Shown here: piece by piece, positions 9,428 to 21,048 of the stretch | Layout of the letters: each line of letters opens with the position of its first letter | Position numbering within the stretch: the first letter of the stretch is position 1 | Assembly: GCA_006176705.1 (NCBI GenBank) | Contig: QRFJ01006324.1 | Span: 1 to 64,000, forward strand | Origin: Cocos nucifera | Lineage: Eukaryota > Streptophyta > Magnoliopsida > Arecales > Arecaceae | Direction: 5' to 3' | Length of the DNA: 64,000 bases | Notes under the pieces: generated by a model | What the model saw: only the letters and a program-made list of their open reading frames with translations | What the model was told of the DNA's origin: nothing | The model's database searches: none | Program-made: the position numbers and the translations under genes

Positions 9428-12400
9428 TTAAGAAGGATCACTAACTCCACAAGGAGTCGGTGAACTTAGTGAAAGATTCATCTTCTGGTTCTCGATCCTT
9501 TAGAAAAGGAAAGAAGATCAAGAAGAAGAAAGTTAAGAAGGTGCAAGCTCAGGCTGGAACATCTATGCAAGTTAAATACTTCTTTTGCAAAAAGTGGGGG
9601 TATTAAAAAAGAAACTATTCTCAGTACATTATCTCTCTGGACCCGAATAGGCAGAGAAAGAAGCAAGCTATTGCTGGGCAAGGTATTTATATGATAACTT
9701 TTTATAATTTTTTTATTTATGATATTACTGACTGGGTATTGGATACCGATAGCCCTTACCATATTTGCAATTTATTGTAGGGGTTGCAGGTCAGTAGAAA
9801 ATTTGAGCAAGATGAGAGATTCCTGAATGTTGGAGATGGAAGACCAGTTTCAGTTCTAGCTTTAAAAATTTTGAAACTTATATTTGAACCTCATACCATT
9901 ATTCTTAGTGATTATCATTTCTATCCTAGTTTCTTTTTAAATATCATTTCTGTAGGCCTTTTGGCCATGAACAATTATGAAATTTCAATAAAAAAATAAG
10001 TTTGTAATGTCATTGTGAATGGTGTTGCTATTTTCCATGGATAATTGAACAATGGTGTATATATGTTATCACAACCTATTAATGTAGTCTATTCTACTGG
10101 AAAGCATCCTAGATTAGATAGTGTATCAAATATCTACATATGGCACTATAGGCTAGGTCATATAAATAAGAATAGGATAAACATATTGACTCAGGAGGAA
10201 ATCGTCAAAGTTAATGCTTGTGAATCACTTTCAACATGTGAGTCCTATCTTCTTGGTAAAATGACCAAGTCACCTTTCATTGAAAAAGGTGAGAGAGCCA
10301 ATGAGCTCTTAGGTCTAATACATACTAATGTATGTGGACCAATGAGTACAAGTGCCAGAGGTGGATATGTCTACTTCATCACTTTCATAGATGATCTATT
10401 TAGATATGGATATGTCTATCTGATTAAACATAAGTCGGATTCTTTTGAAATGTACAAATGATTCTGAAGTGAAGTAGAAAAATAAACTAAAAAAAATATT
10501 AAAACTCTTCGATCTGATCAAGGAGGAGAATACCTTTCTGGTGAGTTTCTCACATATCTAAGAAAAAATGGAATTCTCTTCCAATGGACTCCTCTTGGAA
10601 CACCACAGCATAATGGTGTGTTTGAAAGGAGAAATCAAACTCTATTAGACATGGTCCTATCCATGATAGGATTTGCCAGCTTGCCAATATCCTTTCGGGG
10701 ATATGCACTCGAATCGGCTTATTATCTATTAAATAGAGTTTCAAGTAAGTCTGTAGCTAAAACCTCATATAAGATATGGACAGAGTGCAAGCCAGCACTT
10801 TCACACCTTAGGATTTGGGAGTGCTCGGCTTATGTCAAACGGTTAGTTACAAACAAACTTGGACCTAAGTCTAACAAGTTTACATTCATAGGGTCCCAAA
10901 AGAGACCAAAGAATTATATTTCTATCATGCTGATGAACAAAAGGTGTTCGTCAACCTTAGGGCAACCTTTTTGGAAAAGGAGTTCCTTGATGAAGGAACT
11001 GTTGCCTCTAAGGTTGAACTTAATGAAGTTCAACAGGTAGATAGTCCAACACAAAATGTTGAACCTAAGTTAGATTTGATCAGATCAAATGCGAAGCCTA
11101 GCGAACCTACACCATTAAGGTGATCCGATAGAGTACCATGCCATCCAGATAGATACTATGGATTCTTGGCCCAGGATGGTGATCCCATCGAACTCGATGA
11201 GAACGATGAGGATCCGATCACTTATATGGATGCGATGCAAAGATCCAACTCTGAGAAATAGCTTGAAGCCTTGAGATCCAAAATAGATTTCATGAAGGTT
11301 AATGATGTATGGATATTAGTTGATCCACCTAAAGGGGTTAAACCCATTGGGTGTAAATGGATCTTCTAAAGGAAGAGGGGTATAGACGAAAAGGTGGAGA
11401 CCTATAAAGTCCATCTGATTGCTAAGGGGTATCATCAACATTACGGTATTGACTATGATGAGACATTCTCTTCTATGGTAATGCTCAAGTCCATTCAGAT
11501 CATGCTTGCCATTGTTGTCCATCTGGACTATGAGATCTGGCAGATGGATGTGAAGATAGCTTTCCTAAATGGAGAGCTGATCGAAGAAGTGTATATGATA
11601 CAACCTAAAGAATTCACATCCGTAGATGAGTCCAAGGTGTGCAAGCTTCATAGATCTATTTATGGATTGAAGCAAGCATCTCGGAGTTGGAACATGCATT
11701 TTGATAAAGTGATCAAAATGTATGACTGCATTAAGAATGGAGAAGAATTCTACATTTACAAATGGCAAATGGTCCAGCAGTGGTATTTCTTATTTTGTAT
11801 GTGAACGATATTCTCTTAATTGAAAATGACATCCCCATACTACAAAAAATAAAAGTCTGATTGTCATCACAGTTGTCCATGAAGGACTTGGGTGAAGCAT
11901 CCTACATCCTAGGGATGAACATCTATAGGGATAAATCAAAAAGGATGCTTGGTACATTCCAATCCACATATATAGAAACTATGCTGAAGAGACTTAGCAT
12001 GGAGAATTCCAAAAAGGGCTATCTTTCGATAGGCAAAGAAATTTCTCTCTCTAAGAAGGATTGTCCGACAACTCCTAAAGAGAGAGAGCATATGAGTAGA
12101 ATTCCATATGCCTCAATAGTGGGGTCTATTATGTATGCAATGATATGTATAAGATAAGACATGGCATATCACTAGGAGTAGTGAGTAGATACCAGTTTGA
12201 TCCTAGAGAAAATCACTAGAAGGTGGTTAAAACTATCCTTAAGTATTTGAGAAATACTAAGGACCAATGGTTGGTTTATGGTGAGTCAAATCTGAAGCTT
12301 ATGGGGTTTACGGATTCCATCTTTCAATCTAATCATGACGACGGTAAAAATATGTCGGGATATATCTTTACTCTAAATGATGAAGCTATCTACTGAAAAA

Positions 12401-12782
12401 GTTCCAAGCAGCATACAGTGGCTAACTCTGTTTGTGAAGCAGAGTACATGGCAACATCAGATGCAGCAAAGAAAATTTGTGACTAAAAAAGTTCATCATC
12501 AAGCTCGGAGTAGCACCCTTCATTGATGGTCCAGTCTTGCTCTACTGTGATAGCACTAGCACCATAGCTTAAGCAAAGGAATCGAAGGCACACCAACGAA
12601 TAAAGCACATTCTGCGCTGCTTTCATTTGGTTCATGAGATCATGGATGATGATAGTGTCAACCTTTAGAAGATCGATGAAAAGAAGAACCTAGCCGACCC
12701 CTTCACTAAAGCCCTAGCAATTAAGGAGTTCGACAACCATAAGTCGAAGATGGGTATTAGATACTATGCTGAGTGTCTTTAG
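9428..12782 (+). pseudogene. pol: Element C gag-pol remnant, Angela-like Copia
   Basis: The order is: tail of gag with a damaged knuckle (FFCKKWGY, stop, KRNY near 9583); protease motif WVLDTDSPYHIC at 9737, where the usual D-S-G is D-T-D; integrase with WHYRLGH but CESYL in place of CESCL, so one zinc ligand is lost; HTNVCGP where the first catalytic Asp is Asn; SDQGGEY; reverse transcriptase (METYKVHLIAKGY, QMDVKIAFLNGE, LYVNDILL); RNase H ending at the stop 12780-12782. The reverse transcriptase active site reads YVND at 11798-11809 instead of YVDD. Several frameshifts and stops separate open stretches at 10045-10461, 10618-11040, 11394-11804 and 11861-12157. It is clearly dead. Confidence 0.88.
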
Positions 12783-12785
12783 AAT

Positions 12786-12795
12786 AAGTAGGAGT
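12786..12795 (+). other. Polypurine tract of element C
   Basis: AAGTAGGAGT lies directly before the TGTTGGG start of the 3' LTR, where plus-strand priming is expected. Confidence 0.7.
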
Positions 12796-12944
12796 TGTTG
12801 GGAATTGTGTCCCAAAATCAATCATCAGTCTATTGATGGTTGAGATATTGTAATTAATTTGTTAATTAATAAAAAATATTTTGGCATCTTTTTTCATCAT
12901 AAGTTTACATCTTCTAATGAACTCTATTATTATGACGAAGTCCT
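12796..12944 (+). repeat. 3' LTR of C, piece 1
   Basis: It starts TGTTGGGAATTGTGTCCC after the polypurine tract and is interrupted by A1 at 12944/12945. The flanking GTCCT at 12940-12944 corresponds to GTTCT at 23022-23026. Confidence 0.8.
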
Positions 12945-15241
12945 TGTTAGATATGTGTGCCCTAGAAGCCAGAATTGGCTGACACTTGTAATACACTTCT
13001 AGTGGCAAAATTATAATATTGATTATAAATAATAAAATAGATTATTTTCTATCATAAATGTGTATTTAGTGTCTGTGATACATCCCTTGAGTTAATGGTA
13101 ATGATAATTCATATTTTCAAGAGTTGAAAATTTAAGATATGAATTTTTATTTATTAACTCATAAAATGCTCCTGACCATAGGATCATCATGAGGATGGTG
13201 ATTGATCCAGAAAGGTTAGGTGTACAATCGCTTCTTTATAGTAGATGAGTCTTGAGTCTATGGTGTAGAGACACCAGAGCGAGAGTACAGGTACTCGTTA
13301 GAGAACGAGGGCACTGAGCGTGACCACCTCGAGTAGTCATTAAGGGAAGTCTACCTTCTCATCGAATGACTGACTCGATGCTGCAGTGGTGTGTCTGGTT
13401 CTTTGACCTGAGGTGCATCGATAGTTCACCTTGAGGGTGTTATAGTTTGACTACACCATGACTCGATCTCCTAGCCATTCGAAATCCTGAGGTGTATGTT
13501 GGCTATAGCATGTTCATTGTAGGAATTGGATTGCACCAAGATGGAATCTATCTACCTCGGTAGGATGAGGAGCAGCCCTATGATGATCATGAGAATCAAG
13601 TCCATAAGCCCATGGCCATGGTAGAGAGTGAAATAATAGAAAGAGTTTCTATTAAGGATTTTCACATCGGACTTGAATCGAATGATTAAATCATATGATA
13701 GAAATTAGGGTTTGACGAGTTCACCTTAACCCTAATCTGATCGGGGCTCAAGATAGAAGAACTTAATCACACAAGTAGCTGCACCAAGAGGTTCATTTTT
13801 AGTTTTGATGGGTTGCCACCATATACTGCTAGGTGTCACTGGTGGATTTTGGGAGCAATTAGAATGATTTAGATGATCGATCATTCTAGTTGTCTGAATC
13901 AGAAGAGTTCTGATCCATCGAAAGGAGTTTCGATGATGTCGATGATGGAGATCATGACATATCCCATTACCATATAGAACTGAATCTTAACTGGATCACA
14001 CAAACAAGGGTTTGGATCTGGATATCATCAATTGGACTAACCCAGTTCAATTGATTTGAATTAGATTCAATTAGGTTCAAGAAAATCATGCTAGCACACG
14101 ATTGAACCTAACGTTCTCCTTTTTCTATCATTAAAAGTTATCTCGAACTGAGCCAAATATATTTGTGCTCACTCAGATACCTTTACTTGGTCTGACTGGA
14201 GCTTGTCCAGGTCAGAAAAGGATTGTCTTAATTTATGAGATAAATTTGAGACAACACCTGCCATTTTTCGTCACCTGCTAATTCTTGTCCTTTGACTTTG
14301 GTCAAACATTGACCTTTGACCCTTGGACATCTGCCCATGTGTCATGCACTTATTGGAGAGTAGATAGGGGCTTGTCCCCTTACTAGAATTTTGGAAAGAA
14401 GGGGGCACATGCCTAGGATGGCGTGCGCCCATGGATAGGGATGCCTGGAGTCCCATATGGATGGGACTCCAGGTTGTTTCTTGGATTCTACTTAGGTGAC
14501 CCTTACCTATAGACTTTGACCAGTCTTAGGCACCATCTAAGGATGAATTTATGGGGCTCTCATCTAATTGGATTAGGTGATGTCATCCCATCAATCAGAT
14601 TTAGATCTGATTGCATGAAGCAATGCAATTGGTCGGGATGATGTGGCACTGCATGGCGTAGCAGGGTCTATAAATAAACCCTATCTATGTCCAACTTTTA
14701 GTGAGTTCCTCTTAGCCATGCCCCAAGGCTACCCCTCTCCCTCCTCCATGCCATCTTTTGATCCTCTCTATCTTCTCCACACCGAAGGAAAGTTGGGCTT
14801 CAGTTTGGTGCGATCCAAGCAAGAAAAGTTTGATGAGAAAGGAAGAAGGCAGCACTACTGCAGAGATGACTGCTGGTCTTCAGAAGGAGTTCTGAAGATC
14901 CTCCAAATTAGATCTAGATCTAATTTTTGGAAAAGTGATAAAGAAGAAGAAGATCTCTAGATCCAGCCTAAGTGGATGGCAGTAGAGGTCAGGCACTTGC
15001 GTGGCTAGATCCAGAACCTCAGGCAATCAGTAGGATCATCAAGAGATAATCGGATTACCCACATCAAGGTATAAATTAAATTAAAATTAATTTGTTTTTA
15101 TTTTTATTTATTAGATCTATAGAATTAGATCTAAAATATCTCAAATCTAATTTCAATATATAAAATAAATTTTTAAAATATCTCTCTCGATCTATTCAGA
15201 CCTGAATGAATCTGATCCAAAAAATAAGAATTTTCCCTTCA
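12945..15241 (+). repeat. 5' LTR of A1
   Basis: It is 2,297 bp long, starts TGTTAGATATGTGTGCC and ends CCCTTCA three bases before the primer-binding site. A TATAAATA box is at 14669-14676. A 105-codon open frame after it (14643-14960) is in the transcribed leader and matches no protein I know. The LTR aligns with 21049-23021, 35124-37414 and, inverted, 23268-25538 and 30720-31419. Confidence 0.92.
14669..14676 (+). promoter_or_regulatory. TATA box of the A1 5' LTR
   Basis: TATAAATA follows GCAGGGTC about 570 bases before the LTR end. The same box at the same place occurs in the other family LTRs (22449, 36840, 49079, and inverted at 23834), so it probably marks the U3/R promoter. Confidence 0.75.
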
Positions 15242-15243
15242 AC

Positions 15244-15255
15244 TGGTATCAGAGC
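15244..15255 (+). other. Primer-binding site of A1
   Basis: TGGTATCAGAGC is an exact match to the plant initiator Met tRNA site and lies two bases after the LTR end. Confidence 0.95.
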
Positions 15256-17125
15256 TAGGTTCAATAAAAATTATTTAGATCTTTTTTAATTTATTTTAAT
15301 CTAATAAATAAAAGATTTTAGATATCACATGAGATATGATTAGATCTGAAATCAAAAAAATTAAAATTAAATAATATAGATCTAAGTTTTATAATATGCA
15401 TGACTAGTTGTAAAATAGAATAGTTCTATACGTAGTCTTGCATGATCATGATTTATTCTAATTAAATTATGATTTTAGATTTATTTATTTTCTATTTTTT
15501 AATGATTATAAATATTATAATAAGATCTAAAAAATAGAAAATAAAATTATTTAATTTTTAGATCATATGAGATATGATGCTTGCATGTCTAGACTAGTTG
15601 TAGAATGGTTCTACATAGTTGTCTAGATTAGAATTTATTTTGATGTGATCAATTTAAATTTAATTTTTTAGATAATTATGAGATAATTTAGATCCAAAAA
15701 ACTTGCATGCATAATACTTAAGATGTATACAAAACATGTATTAAGTTAGATCAAATTTTATATATGAGATATATGATGTAGATCTAACTAGTTTTATAGA
15801 TTTATATTTCTAATTAAGGCATTCCTCTTGGCCGTCCGATCATAAGAATAAAGTAGGATTTAAATACCCTTTCCTCTCATTCGATGGGGTGTTCTTATGA
15901 TGTATAGGGGTGCTGCGTGTTCATCCTTAATCAAAAATAAAAAAATTACTTTCTACAAAACCCTAGATCCTTAAACCCTAGGATTTTATTTACATATTTT
16001 GTTTGTAAACCATAAACTTAATTAAGAATTAAGATTATGAAATATATGTTAGATCTAAAATTGAAAATTTTAGATCTAAGATATATTCATAAATTTGGGT
16101 TCGAGCTTGGGTAGCTTAATTAGGTCTAAGCAGTTGTTCAAATCGAATTAAGAGTTGGTAAGATGGGATCAACAGTGCTTAAATTGACCAGCCTAATAGG
16201 ATTATGTCTGGGTTAAGATCGAGTCACGTGAGTGATCGATCAAGCTAAGACCTAATTAGGCTCAGTGGTTAGAGTCTGGATTGTAGGCTAACCCATTGAT
16301 TGGTTCTGGCTCAACAATTTGGTGTCTAAGGTAAGTTTGGCAGATACGACCGACTGATTTTTAATTGGGAGCTACTCGACTTCGAATGCGTTCTTGTCGA
16401 GTTAATGGCATATCCCTTCCATCGGTCTCACTTACTTGGCCATGTTTGTTGACTCAGTTCTGATCTAAGGTGGTCAATAATTCGAGCTAACCCATGCCAC
16501 TAGGTTAGTCATAATGGTTATGACTATGTCAAGTCTAGTTTAATGAGACCTAAATCAAATCTCTCCTAAGAAAAGATTAAGTCTAAGATCTTCCACCATT
16601 GTAGATGTGCAAGCCCTTTTCGCGGTTGATTACTCTCGGTTAGTTATAGTAGTTCAGTTGCATCGAAAAGATACAACCATATCTATTAGGCATTGGATGC
16701 TACAGGCTGGAGGATGGATTGGGCTCAATATTTTGGATATGATGAGAGACTCAATTAGAAATTCAATCTATGCAAATGGTGGGTCTAACTTAACTAAGAA
16801 ATGGATCAATATTCCAGGCACGATGAGATTCATAAATTAGAGACCAAGTTTGGGTGCACCATGACTGGAGAATCATTGAACAAGAGTTGTTCACTCATTG
16901 GCTAACCCATCACCAATAACTGTTAGGTGAGGTGATGAGTTAGTTGGTGGGACCACACCACCCACTAGAAACCATTAATCATGAAAATTTTTGCATCTCT
17001 ACAGAGGGAGTATAGGGATTTAAAGAAATAATGAAAGCTAATTTGTTTAAAAATAAAATTTCTAAATAAATTGGTTAAGTCTTTATTACAATATCTAACT
17101 AGAAACTTTGACTCTCTGTAGAAAA
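15256..17125 (+). other. Long untranslated leader of A1
   Basis: This is about 1.87 kb of AT-rich sequence between primer-binding site and gag start, without a supported gene. It matches 37429-38592 in A3 and, inverted, 29491-30719 in A2, including the GGGGTGTTCTTATGATGTA stretch. A 77-codon open frame at 16607-16840 has no recognisable domain. Long leaders are usual in Angela/BARE elements and hold dimerisation and packaging signals. Confidence 0.75.
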
Positions 17126-17940
17126 ATGTCTGCATCCAACCCATTAGCATGAATCCTGGACACCCATAGACTAACCGAACCAAATTACTTGGATTGGCTC
17201 CAGAACATCAAAATCATTTTGGATTTCGAGAAGTTAACCCATGTGTTGAACCAGGACCCTCCCATCTTACCAGCTCGTCCATCCGCTAAACAGAGAGCAT
17301 CTTTGGATAAGTGGATAGACGAAGATAACAAGGCCAGATATTACATGTTGGGCTCGATATCTGATGAACTTTAGCACCAACATGAAGATATCAGAACTGC
17401 TCGCCAAATGTTGGCTCACCTATAGGAGATGTTTGGTGAATAGAGTCGTGCAACCAAGTATCAAGTTACTAAACGACTTTTCAAGGCTAAGATGCATGAT
17501 GGTCAGTCAGTCTGATATCATTGTCTAATGATGAAGTTAGACTTGGATCAGTAGAATGACATAATTCTGCAATCCTTGGCGATGCATATGGGTAGTTCAT
17601 CATGAACTACCTTATGCATAAACTTCAAAATTCCTTAGCCAAACTTGTGAACATGCTGGTTACCACTGAACTTTCCATGAAAGGTTCTAAAGGCTCAGTG
17701 CTTGCTATGGAACGGACTTCTTCCAAGAGAAAGTCTTTCAGAAAGAAGAAAAAGTCTGTGAAAAAGCAGAAGGTGGAAGAGGAAAGAAGAAAAAGGCAAA
17801 GCTGAAGAAGGTCGCTGACAAAGGAAAGTATTTTCATTGCAATAATAACGGCCACTAAAAATGAAACTGCCCTACATATCTGGCCATCCTGAAGAATAAG
17901 AAGGAGGTAGGTCCTTCTGGAGGTATGCTCGTTATTAAGT
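17126..17940 (+). pseudogene. gag: A1 gag, Angela-like Copia
   Basis: The ATG at 17126 opens MSASNPLA, followed by a stop and then RLTEPNYLDWLQNIKIIL, the usual start of Copia gag. The centre (KARYYMLGSISDEL, RQMLAHL) is recognisable, but stops and frameshifts break it from about 17372 on. A lysine-rich linker at 17702-17800 precedes the knuckle YFHCNNNGH, whose first Cys is replaced by Tyr and which contains a stop (17830-17870). The A2 copy on the other strand starts identically, which supports this start. Gag would package the RNA; this copy cannot be translated whole. Confidence 0.85.
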
Positions 17941-20900
17941 CTAACCTTATGGTTTCTTCTACATCTAGTTGGGTGCTTGACTCTGGTTCTAGTGCTCACT
18001 TGTGCACTTCTATATAGGGTCTTGAGGATAGCAGGAGGCTGAGGGATAGCGAAATGATCCTATGCATCAAAAATACAGCAAAAGTTACTGTTGTGGCCAT
18101 GGGAATATACCCTCTTCGACTACCATCTGGTTTAGACTTAGTGTTAAAAGATTGTTATTATGTGCCTGCAGCAAGCAGGAATTTAATTTCTATTTCTTAC
18201 CTTGCATTAGAAGGCTATGTAATTAGTTTTCTTAAGGACCATTGTAACATTCTTTATGAAAGATATAAAATTGCAAGTAGTTTTCTTATTAACAGTCTTT
18301 ATCAGTTACATGTTAATGTATCTATTTTTAATATCGAGCAAAATGTGAATACCATAAAATGACCTAGGAATAGTCCACATGATAGGTATCTATGGCACGT
18401 GAGACTAGATTATATAGCAGAAGATATGGTTAACAAATTAGAGAAAATCGAATTATTGAGTCCGTTGACTTTCAAGTCATATCCAATTTGTGAATCTTGT
18501 CTTCATGGCAAAATGACTAAACTCCCTTTTGTAGGATATGGGGAAAGGGCTATGGATCTTCTTGCCCTAGTACATACTGATGTGTGTGGCCCATTTATTG
18601 TGTCGACTAGAGGTAACTTTATCTACTTTGTAATCTTTACAGATGATTTATCTAGTTATGGGTATGTGTATGTTATGAGACATAAGTCTGAAACTTTTGA
18701 AAAGTTCAAAGAATTCAGACATGAAGTAGAAAAGCAAATTAGAAAATCCATTAAGGTTCTTTGATCAGATCGAGGAGGTGAATACCTTAGTCAAAAATTC
18801 CTAGACTATCTCAAGAAAAATGGCATAGTCTCTCAATGGACTCCACCTAAAACACCTCAACTTAATGGGATTTTAGAACGGAGGAATCGGACTCTATTAG
18901 ATATGGTCCGATCCAGATGAGCTTCACAGACTTTCCTCATTTTCTTTAGGTATACGGTTTATTAATTATAATATACTTACTGAATAGGGTTTCTTCTAAA
19001 ACTGTTCCTACCACACCGTATGAGATATGACATGGTAAGAAACCAAGTCAGAGTCATCTCAGAATTTGAGGTTGTCCGGCTCATGTCAAAAGACAACAAG
19101 CAAATAAGTTAGACTTTAGGTCCTTCAAAGCTTGATTTGTAGGATATCCTAAAGAGTCAATAGGATATTATTTATACATTCTAGAAGATCACAATGTGAT
19201 TGTGAGTCGACATGCCATCTTTCTTAAAAAATAGTTTATTCAAGATAGCAGCATTGGAAAGCAAATCAACCTCGAGGAGAAAGTCTCACAAGAGCAACGA
19301 GCTAAGGACTAAATGGAACCAAATCGAGTTTAGCCAATCCATTCACTACCTCCTCCACCTCATAGATCGGAAAGGGTTTCCCATCCTCCTGAGAGGTACT
19401 TAGGTACTATTTTAGAAAAAGTAGAGAAAATATTCCTCATAGGTAATGGAGTTCACAGTGATGATCCCAAAATCTATAACAAGGCGATATCAGATATCAA
19501 CTTCGAGAATTGGTTAGGGGCAATGAAGTCAGAAATTGACTCGATGCACTCAAACCAAATCTAGACCTTAATAGATCCACTAGAAGGTATAGTACCTATT
19601 GGATGTAAATGGATCTACAAGAGAAAGATTGGTGCAGATGGAAATGTGGAGACATTCAAAGCTAGATTAGTGGCAAAAGGTTATAGTCAGCATGAAGGCA
19701 TTGACTATCAGGATACCTTTTCACTAGTAGCTATGCTTAAATGCATCCGCACATTGCTTGCTATTGCAGCCTATTTGGATTATGAAATATGGCAAATGGA
19801 TGTAAAAATAGCATTCTTAAATGGATATCTTAAGGAAGATATCTATATGGAATAGCCACTAGGTTTCACATCCAGTGATGATGATCATAAGGTATGCAAG
19901 CTGCAAAGATCCATATACGGACTTAAGGAAGCATCTCGGAGCTGGAACACTAGTTTTAATGATGTAGTCAAATTGTTTGGTTTCATCAAGAATGAGGAAG
20001 AGCCATGTATTTTCAAAAGGGTCAGTGGGAGCACTGTTGTCTTTCTTGTATTGTACGTGGATGACATCCTCCTTATTGGGAATGATATTTCTATGTTGAC
20101 CATAGTTAAAATATGGTTATCTAAAGAATTCTCCATGAAAGACCTTGGAGAAGCATCCTTTATTCTAGGAATTAAGGTCTATAGAGATAGACCGAATAGG
20201 ATGCTAGGACTTTCACAGAAAATGTACATAGAGGAAGTGTTAAGAAGGTTTAGCATGGAAAACCCTAAGAGGGGTTTTGTACCCTTCAGACATGGCATTT
20301 ATCTTTCCAAGAAGATATGTCCTAGCACACCTGAGAAAATAGAATGCATGAGCAAGATCCCTTATGCTTCAGCAATAGGGAGCCTCATGTATGTCATGTT
20401 ATGTACACGACCTGATATAGCCGATGCTATGACTGTCTCGAGCAGATATCAGTCGAATCCAGGTGAGGAACACTAGACTTCTATGAAATGTATCCTTAGG
20501 TACTTAAGAAGAACTATGGATATATTGTTGGTCTTTGATAATGGAGAACTCTAAGTCCAGGGGTATACAAACTCGAATTTTATGTCTAATGTAAATGATC
20601 AAAAGTCGACATCTAGGAGTCTATTTATGTGCAATGGTAGAGCTGTCAGTTGGAAAAGTTTCAAGCAGACAGTGATAGCAGATTCCACCATGGAAGCAGA
20701 ATACATCGCTGCGTCAAAAGCTGCAAAGGAGGCATTTTAGTACAAGAAGTTTGCTGCAGAGATTGGAGTAATGCCATCAAATGCCATTCCTCTGTACTGT
20801 GACAATAATGATGCCATAGCCCTTGCTAAGGAGCTGAGGTCTCACCAAAAATTTAAGCACATCGAGCGGCAAAACCACCTCATCCATGATTACCTCGAGA

Positions 20901-21034
20901 AGGGTTACATCGAGGTCAAGAGGGTCGACTCCGTAGATAATGCGGTGGACCTGCTTACAAAGCCGTTGGACCAGCAAAAGATCAAAGCCCAGCTTGAGAA
21001 GATGGGACTTAGATTTGTAGCCAATTGGCTTTAG
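17941..21034 (+). pseudogene. pol: A1 pol: protease, integrase, reverse transcriptase, RNase H
   Basis: Protease shows WVLDSGSSAHLC with an intact D-S-G near 17970. Integrase has YLWHVRLDYI where the family has LRLGHI, so the second zinc His is lost. HTDVCGP and SDRGGEY are kept, then a stop before SDRGG and a frameshift after LLDMVRS break it. Reverse transcriptase has QMDVKIAFLNGY near 19795 and LYVDDILLIGND near 20055 (YVDD intact, open frame 19973-20476). RNase H has STMEAEYIAAS and LYCDNNDAIAL and ends ..VANWL at the stop 21032-21034. Stops also occur in the segment 18900-19640. The motif order protease-integrase-reverse transcriptase-RNase H is diagnostic of Copia. Confidence 0.9.
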
Positions 21035-21037
21035 GTC

Positions 21038-21048
21038 AAGTGGGAGAT
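21038..21048 (+). other. Polypurine tract of A1
   Basis: AAGTGGGAGAT ends exactly at the start of the 3' LTR. The inverted A2 element has AAGTGGAAGAT in the same place. Confidence 0.85.

Noticed and set aside
14643..14960. 105-codon open frame in the A1 5' LTR
   Set aside because: It lies downstream of the LTR TATA box in R/U5. The sister LTRs (22449 on, 36840 on) do not keep it intact, and no domain is visible.
17625..17999. 124-codon minus-strand frame, and the similar plus-strand frames at 28580-28955
   Set aside because: They are antisense to the lysine-rich gag linkers of A1 and A2, where AAG/GAA codons read as CTT/TTC in reverse. They arise from composition, not selection.
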